Part shown: positions 12,297 to 16,176 of the stretch, piece by piece | How the letters are laid out: the number at the start of each line of letters is the position of its first letter | Position numbering within the stretch: the stretch's first letter is position 1 | Assembly: GCA_045544735.1 (NCBI GenBank) | Contig: JAZPZM010000152.1 | Location: 1-16,176, forward strand | DNA: 16,176 bases | Source: CAG-390 sp045544735 | Lineage (GTDB): Bacteria; Bacillota; Clostridia; Oscillospirales; CAG-272 | Reading direction: 5' to 3' | The notes under the pieces: model-generated | Seen by the model: the letters and a program-made list of their open reading frames with translations, nothing else | What the model was told of the DNA's origin: nothing | Database searches by the model: none | Made by a program: the position numbers and the translations under genes

Positions 12297-12903
12297 CATC
12301 GACAACACCGCACTTTACAAAATAAGCTACGGACTTTACGCCCTGACCACGAACGACGGCGCGCGCGACAACGCGATGATACTGAACACCGCCGTTCAGG
12401 TGACCGACACGCCCTTGCAGCTTGCAGTTTGCATCAACAACAATAACTACTCCTGCGAGACGGTCAAAAAGACGAAGAAAATGAACCTTAATTGCCTTGA
12501 CACCCGCGCAAGCTTTGACGTTTTTAAGAAATTCGGATTTGCAAGCGGCAAAGACACCGACAAGCTTGCGGGCGAGAGCTTTACTCGCAGCGAAAACGGT
12601 CTTGCCGTTATAAACGAGTGCTCAAACGCATTTATCTCACTTACCGTTGAGTCAAGCCTTGACCTTGGCACGCACACGCTTTTTATCTGCCGCGTGAGCG
12701 AGGCAGAGGTGCTTGGAAACGAGCCGTCGATGACGTACGAATACTACCACAAGAACGTAAAGCCCAAGCCCGCGGCAAAGCCCGCCGAGAAAAAGCGCTA
12801 CGTTTGCCGCATCTGCGGATACACCTACGAGGGCGACGAGCTTCCCGCCGATTTCATCTGCCCTTGGTGCGGACACGGCGTAGCCGATTTCGAGGAAGCG
12901 TAA
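12289..12903 (+). CDS. Flavin reductase-like protein fused to a rubredoxin-like domain (Hrb type)
   Basis: The 204-residue protein has an FMN-binding flavin reductase-like domain (about 1-155), with SYGLYALT near the start and DLGTHTLFICRV near 125-136. A Pro/Ala/Lys linker leads to a short rubredoxin-like domain (171-204) with Cys173-x-x-Cys176 and Cys191-x-x-Cys194, sequences CRICGY and CPWCG. Only 14 residues separate the Cys pairs, like the rubredoxin-like tail of rubrerythrins and unlike full rubredoxin. The layout resembles high-molecular-weight rubredoxin (Hrb) of anaerobes, an electron carrier used with flavodiiron proteins in oxygen or NO reduction. That role is inferred. AAGAAAGGA precedes the ATG, which overlaps the end of the transporter gene; a strong terminator follows. 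Confidence 0.9.
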   Translation: MSNIDNTALYKISYGLYALTTNDGARDNAMILNTAVQVTDTPLQLAVCINNNNYSCETVKKTKKMNLNCLDTRASFDVFKKFGFASGKDTDKLAGESFTRSENGLAVINECSNAFISLTVESSLDLGTHTLFICRVSEAEVLGNEPSMTYEYYHKNVKPKPAAKPAEKKRYVCRICGYTYEGDELPADFICPWCGHGVADFEEA

Positions 12904-12908
12904 ACAGA

Positions 12909-12944
12909 AAAAACCGACACGGAATTAACTCCGTGTCGGTTTTT
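12909..12944. terminator. Bidirectional terminator between convergent genes
   Basis: CCGACACGGA (12914-12923) pairs with TCCGTGTCGG (12930-12939) over the loop ATTAAC, flanked by A-runs on the left and T-runs on the right. It lies between the plus-strand flavin reductase gene (stop 12903) and the minus-strand gene ending at 12972, and can serve both. Confidence 0.92.
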
Positions 12945-12971
12945 GATATGTTTACTTAATCTTTTATAAGA

Positions 12972-14162
12972 TTAGTTCTGCTCTCTCTTGCGGAGAACGA
13001 CGGTGGTGCAAGCAACTGCTGCAACTGCAACTACTACGAAGAGAGCTGCGAGAGTGTTGTCACCGGTCTCGGGAGCTGCGTTCTCGAAGGTGGGAAGGTT
13101 CATCTGAGCCTCGATAGCTGCGATAGCGGCAGTAGCGGCAGCAGCGTCAACCTTGGTTGCACCCTCAACGGTGGTCTCACCGTTTACATAGGAGCAGTTG
13201 GTTGCAACTGCCTTACCCTTCTTTGCGGGAAGGGAGATAGCGTCGGTGGTAGTACCTTCGGAAGCGGAGGTCATAACGCCGGTGCTTACGCAGTTAGCAA
13301 GAGTGAATACGCTGGACTCGTTATCGGTTCTGGTAGCGAAAGCGGACACACCGTAGTGAGCGGAGGTGTTCTCAGTGATGAGAGTTACGTCACCGGTGTT
13401 TACGCAGTCGGTAAGGGTTACGATAGCCTTGCCCTTAGCAGTACCGATGATACCTGCGCCGTTAGAGCCCTTCTGACCGTCCTTCTTGGACTCAACAACG
13501 ACGTCGCCGTTGTTGACAACGCGGGTCATCATACCCTCAACAGCACCGTTGGCGCAGAGGATACCTGCAGCGTAGTTCTGGTTACCGGTGATGTTACCGT
13601 TGTTTACAACGTCGATAAAGTTAACGGCAAGAGAACCGTCAGCATTACCTACGATACCGGAAACCTGATTTACGGTCTGGAGATTGCCGTTGTTAACGCA
13701 AGAGGTCATGGTAAGAGAAACAGTACCGCTGGTCTTTGCTACGAAACCGCCGATCTGAGCGGTGGAATCAGCAACGTCAACGTTGTTTACAACGCCCTCG
13801 ATGGTTACGGTAGCCTCACCCTTGATGAGGTTTACGATGGGAGCTGCATTGATAGCTGCAGTAGCTACGGTCTGGAAGTTCTTGAGGGTAGCGGTTCCGG
13901 TAACCTCAGCGAACATAGTGGTCTCAACGGTAACAGCGTAGCCGTTTCCGTCGAAGGTTCCTGCGAAGGAAGCGATGGTCTCGTTAGCGGTTACGTTAGC
14001 GGTGAGCTTGATGCTTGCAGCAGCGTCAGCCTCAACGGCAGCCTTAACCTTTGCCCAAGTGTTGCACTCTACTGCGCCTGCAGCAGAAGCACCGATTCCG
14101 AGCATTGCGACCATAGAAATGATCATTGCGATGGAGAGGATTACAGACAGAGTCTTCTTCAT
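12972..14162 (-). CDS. Secreted GLUG-like repeat protein with PETG sortase-type anchor
   Basis: The 396-residue product has a signal peptide (cleavage near ASA-AG, residue 27), then a domain with SFAGTFDGNGYAV (about 65-77). Six repeats follow, with cores VNNVDV, VNNGNL, VNNGNI, VNNGDV, VNTGDV and VSTGVM (about 124-298), several followed by SGIVGNADG-like motifs. This resembles the GLUG motif and suggests a parallel beta-helix. The tail is PETGDN (364-369), a hydrophobic stretch and RKREQN, a cell-wall sorting signal of the LPXTG class with Ala in the first position. It is paralogous to the gene at 14309-15757, but that one has a different anchor. AAAGGAAA precedes the ATG. Its own promoter lies at 14214-14242. 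The ligand or substrate is unknown; adhesion is a guess. Confidence 0.85.
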   Translation of the reverse strand: MKKTLSVILSIAMIISMVAMLGIGASAAGAVECNTWAKVKAAVEADAAASIKLTANVTANETIASFAGTFDGNGYAVTVETTMFAEVTGTATLKNFQTVATAAINAAPIVNLIKGEATVTIEGVVNNVDVADSTAQIGGFVAKTSGTVSLTMTSCVNNGNLQTVNQVSGIVGNADGSLAVNFIDVVNNGNITGNQNYAAGILCANGAVEGMMTRVVNNGDVVVESKKDGQKGSNGAGIIGTAKGKAIVTLTDCVNTGDVTLITENTSAHYGVSAFATRTDNESSVFTLANCVSTGVMTSASEGTTTDAISLPAKKGKAVATNCSYVNGETTVEGATKVDAAAATAAIAAIEAQMNLPTFENAAPETGDNTLAALFVVVAVAAVACTTVVLRKREQN

Positions 14163-14213
14163 TGTTGGTAATTTCCTTTCAAAAAAATTATTCCGAAATA
14201 TATCAGATAAATC

Positions 14214-14242
14214 ATTTTACCACTAAAAAGTGCTGTTGTCAA
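14214..14242 (-). promoter_or_regulatory. Consensus promoter of the PETG-anchored repeat protein
   Basis: On the minus strand a perfect TTGACA (14237-14242) and TAAAAT (14214-14219) are separated by 17 bp. The spacer contains CACTTTTTAGTG, an inverted repeat (CACT/AGTG) that could be an operator, although it is short. The leader to the ATG is about 45 bases. Confidence 0.85.
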
Positions 14243-14253
14243 TAACAATCAAC

Positions 14254-14284
14254 AAAAAAACAGGCGCAGAGCGCCTGTTTTTTT
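14254..14284 (-). terminator. Terminator of the GGCG-anchored repeat protein gene
   Basis: On the minus strand CAGGCGC pairs with GCGCCTG over a 3-base loop, flanked by an A-run and followed by TTTTTTT. It lies 25 bp beyond the stop at 14309 and separates it from the downstream gene's promoter. The plus-strand T-run is equally long. Confidence 0.88.
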
Positions 14285-14308
14285 ATGTTTATGCTAATTA
14301 ATTACTAA

Positions 14309-15757
14309 TTAGTCTTCCTTCTTGCGAGCGATTGCTACAGCACCAACGGCTGCAACAGCAACGATAGCAAGAGAAATGCTGGAACCGCATCCGCCCTCTT
14401 CTGCAGCAGCAGTAGTGGTAGCGGGCTTGGCGGTGTCAGCGGGCTTAGTGGTAACGTCAGCGGGCTTGGTGGTAACGTCGTCTGCGGGAGCGGTGGTGTT
14501 GTCGCCGCCCTCAGCGGGAGTGTCATCACCCTCAACGCCGCTGGTTACGGGAGCTGCCTGCTTGGGAGCATCATTTACGATAGCGTCGAAAGCAGCCTGG
14601 CAAGCAACCTGATCAAGTACGGTGAAGCCGGTAGCCTCTGCACCTGCAAGAACGGTAGCAGCGTACTCACCAACAACGGTCATGCCGTGGAGGTAAGCGC
14701 AATCGGTAAGGGTGATGAGACCCTGACCGTCCTTTGCCCAACCGTTGAAGGGGTCAGCAGAAGAGGTAGCAGAACCGTCAGCATTAGCATCAGCGTCAAG
14801 AACGCCCATTACTACGCAGTGATCCATGGTGATGGTGGTGTTAGCGTTAGAGAATCTGGGGCAGATACCTGCTGCGCCGTACTTAGCGCCGGTCTTGTCG
14901 CCACCGGTGAGCTTCTCGCCGGTCTCAGTGTTGATGATGGGGTTCTGGTCGATAACACCGGAGCTTGCGCAGTAGCTGATAGTACCCTCCGCGCTACCGT
15001 TAACCTGACCGATGATACCGCCTGCATCGTTCTCAGCAGCAACGTCGCCGTTGTTGATGCAGTACTTGAAGTCAGCGGTGAGCTGAGCGTTAACGTTACC
15101 AACGATACCGCCGGCATAAGAGTTGTTAGCGAAAACGTCGCCGTTGTTAACAGCGTTGTAGATGGTGAGGTAGGTTCTACCGGAAGCGTGTCCGCAGTTA
15201 CCTACGATACCACCGGTCTGGTTTCTGGAGAACATGTTACCGTTGTTAACAACGTTGTAGATGTAGATCCAGTTCTCAGAGTCAGCGTAGCCAAGAATGC
15301 CCGCGATGGGGGACTGATCCTCGGGATGCTCGGAAACGTTTACGTTGTTGGTAACGCCGGAGATCCAGATGGGAGTTTCAGAGCTACTACCTGCTGCAAG
15401 GCTTGCAACGGGGTTGGTGTAGAAAACTACGTCGCTACCGTCAGCGTTCTTAGCCTGGTTAACGGTGAAGTTCTTGATGGTTGCACCGCCGCTGATCTCA
15501 ACGAAGAGAGTTACAGAGGAGGTGATGGTGTGGTTGCCGCCGTCGAAGGTTCCGAAGAAACCGTCGATGGAAACGGTTGCAGCACTGTCAGCGGTAAGCT
15601 TGTAGTTGCCTTCGCCATAGTTTGCGTTTGCAGCAGCTGCGATCTCGTCCCAAGTAGCGAACTCTTGGGGAGCGTCAGCGGAAGCAAAGATGCCCATGGG
15701 AAGAGCCATTGCTGCGATCATTGCGATAGCAATGATGATAGAAAGTGTCTTTTTCAT
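14309..15757 (-). CDS. Secreted GLUG-like repeat protein with GGCG C-terminal anchor
   Basis: The 482-residue product has a signal peptide (cleavage near ASA-DA, residue 27) and a SIDGFFGTFDGGNHTI motif (about 63-78). Six repeats follow, with cores VTNNVNV, VVNNGNM, AVNNGDV, CINNGDV, CASSGVI and CVVMGVL (about 135-320), interleaved with TGGIVGN, AGGIVGN and AGGIIGQ, as in GLUG-type beta-helix proteins. A Thr/Pro/Ala linker with TTKPAD units (about 412-452) leads to EEGGCG (453-458), a hydrophobic segment and RKKED. The frame is open to a TTG at 15775, but the ATG at 15757 has AAAGGAAA before it and starts the signal peptide. It is the paralog of the gene at 12972-14162, whose tail is PETG. 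Role unknown; probably surface-displayed. Confidence 0.85.
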   Translation of the reverse strand: MKKTLSIIIAIAMIAAMALPMGIFASADAPQEFATWDEIAAAANANYGEGNYKLTADSAATVSIDGFFGTFDGGNHTITSSVTLFVEISGGATIKNFTVNQAKNADGSDVVFYTNPVASLAAGSSSETPIWISGVTNNVNVSEHPEDQSPIAGILGYADSENWIYIYNVVNNGNMFSRNQTGGIVGNCGHASGRTYLTIYNAVNNGDVFANNSYAGGIVGNVNAQLTADFKYCINNGDVAAENDAGGIIGQVNGSAEGTISYCASSGVIDQNPIINTETGEKLTGGDKTGAKYGAAGICPRFSNANTTITMDHCVVMGVLDADANADGSATSSADPFNGWAKDGQGLITLTDCAYLHGMTVVGEYAATVLAGAEATGFTVLDQVACQAAFDAIVNDAPKQAAPVTSGVEGDDTPAEGGDNTTAPADDVTTKPADVTTKPADTAKPATTTAAAEEGGCGSSISLAIVAVAAVGAVAIARKKED

Positions 15758-15794
15758 GTCTTTTTTTCCTTTCAAAGGTTTTATGGGTAAGTGT

Positions 15795-15823
15795 ATTTTA
15801 TCACGCTTTTATCGATTTGTCAA
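15795..15823 (-). promoter_or_regulatory. Consensus promoter of the GGCG-anchored repeat protein
   Basis: On the minus strand a perfect TTGACA (15818-15823) and TAAAAT (15795-15800) are separated by 17 bp, with an extended -10 TGA. This is the best promoter in the window, consistent with an abundant surface protein. The leader to the ATG is about 30 bases. Confidence 0.9.
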
Positions 15824-15876
15824 TACAAAATGAAAAAACAAATCACCATATTTGTATATTTTTATTACTTTTTACT

Positions 15877-15915
15877 AAAAAAACAACGGAGCGTTGTGTA
15901 AAACGCTCCCGTGTT
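15877..15915 (-). terminator. Likely terminator of a minus-strand gene beyond the right edge
   Basis: GGAGCGTT (15888-15895) pairs with AACGCTCC (15902-15909), and two mismatches further out AACA/TGTT extends the stem. On the minus strand a TTTTTTT run follows. No gene in the window ends here, so it would serve a minus-strand transcript coming from the right. Confidence 0.65.
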
Positions 15916-15924
15916 TCCAATGAT

Positions 15925-15963
15925 TTCCACCTTAGATGTGGAAAATATTTGCCTTTTGGCAAA
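15925..15963. repeat. Two short hairpins at the start of the right repeat region
   Basis: TTCCAC-CTTAGAT-GTGGAA (15925-15943) and TTTGCC-TTTT-GGCAAA (15948-15963) resemble the small palindromes at 526-634 and 719-782. The whole stretch 15824-16176 carries no supported gene. Confidence 0.65.
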
Positions 15964-15967
15964 CGAA

Positions 15968-16009
15968 GTGCACAGTGCAAAGTGCAAAGTGCAAAGTGCA
16001 AAGTGCAAA
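15968..16009. repeat. Six 7-bp tandem units, GTGCAAA
   Basis: The first unit is GTGCACA and the next five are exactly GTGCAAA. The run leads straight into the GTTAAGG palindrome module. An open frame on the plus strand crosses it only because 7-bp units cycle through the frames without a stop. Confidence 0.95.
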
Positions 16010-16044
16010 GTTAAGGAAGCTTTTTGCCGAAAGGCAAAAAGCAT
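16010..16044. repeat. GTTAAGG-plus-palindrome repeat, right copy
   Basis: GTTAAGGAAGC leads into GCTTTTTGCC-GAAA-GGCAAAAAGC and then ATT, the same module as at 635-666 with one more base pair in the stem and a different loop. It is in the same orientation as the left copy. Confidence 0.75.
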
Positions 16045-16076
16045 TCCTATTAATTAAAAACGAAATAGCGCACCTC

Positions 16077-16176
16077 GCGTCATTCCGAAATTCTTCAAAG
16101 AGAGCGGGGACGACGCAATTTTCAGCGTCATTCCGAAGCCGTGGCGCGTTGTTCCGCGCCGCGACGAGCGAATCTC
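16077..16176 (+). repeat. REP-like GCGTCATTCCGA repeats, two copies, the second running to the window edge
   Basis: GCGTCATTCCGA begins at 16077 and again at 16125. The second unit (16125-16176, ending GAATCTC) is the inverted counterpart of 469-520. The first unit has a different interior. The element may continue beyond the window. Confidence 0.7.

Noticed and set aside
15758..15775. TTG at 15775 as the start of the GGCG repeat protein
   Set aside because: The extra codons cover the AAAGGAAA site; the ATG at 15757 begins the signal peptide as in the paralog.
15745..16014. 89-codon plus-strand frame at the right end
   Set aside because: It crosses the GGCG protein promoter, a terminator and the 7-bp repeats, and has no ribosome binding site; its tail is just translated repeat.

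Overview
The window looks like a piece of chromosome from a low-to-mid GC, monoderm Clostridia-type Firmicute, probably an uncultured gut lineage near Oscillospirales. This is inferred from the gene order rimP-nusA-rnpM-ylxQ-infB, strong AAGGAGG-type ribosome binding sites, TTGACA/TAAAAT promoters with 17-bp spacers, lipoprotein signal peptides, a PETG sortase-type signal, Thr/Pro-rich surface linkers of the TTVPETT kind, and abundant small palindromic intergenic repeats. No rRNA, tRNA, CRISPR array, transposase or phage gene was seen.

Layout. Positions 1-783 hold no gene. They contain a MITE-like element present in two copies 252 bp apart, a 52-bp REP-like repeat, arrays of short hairpins and a terminator. 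Positions 784-3592 (minus strand) carry two paralogous, separately promoted lipoproteins: a Thr-rich stalk, a short helical segment, and about ten YD (RHS-like) repeats, with no toxin domain. A 158-bp inverted-repeat element lies between them. Positions 3707-9613 (minus) form one translation-factor operon: promoter, a leader with a hairpin and a 14-codon upstream ORF, rimP, nusA, rnpM (ylxR), ylxQ, infB, and then a secreted SGNH/GDSL hydrolase whose start codon overlaps the infB stop. Positions 9676-12903 (plus) hold cca (tRNA nucleotidyltransferase), an AI-2E-family membrane protein, and an overlapping flavin-reductase/rubredoxin-like fusion. Positions 12972-15823 (minus) hold two paralogous secreted proteins with six GLUG-like repeats each, every one with its own consensus promoter and terminator. 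Positions 15824-16176 are gene-free and full of repeats related to those at the left end.

The core genes are ordinary: ribosome maturation, transcription elongation/antitermination, RNase P modulation, translation initiation and tRNA CCA addition. The accessory content is a cell-surface set of five exported proteins: two lipid-anchored, two ending in a GGCG-TM-basic tail, and one ending in a PETG sortase-type tail. The most interesting signals are (1) the rimP leader, in which a tiny ORF starts inside a terminator-like hairpin loop and stops in the rimP ribosome binding site; (2) a shared GGCG C-terminal signal on otherwise unrelated proteins that may be an uncharacterised sorting signal; (3) translational coupling of an exported hydrolase to infB; and (4) families of diverse short palindromes joined by constant linkers. 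I found no clear defence or toxin system. All function calls come from reading motifs without database searches.
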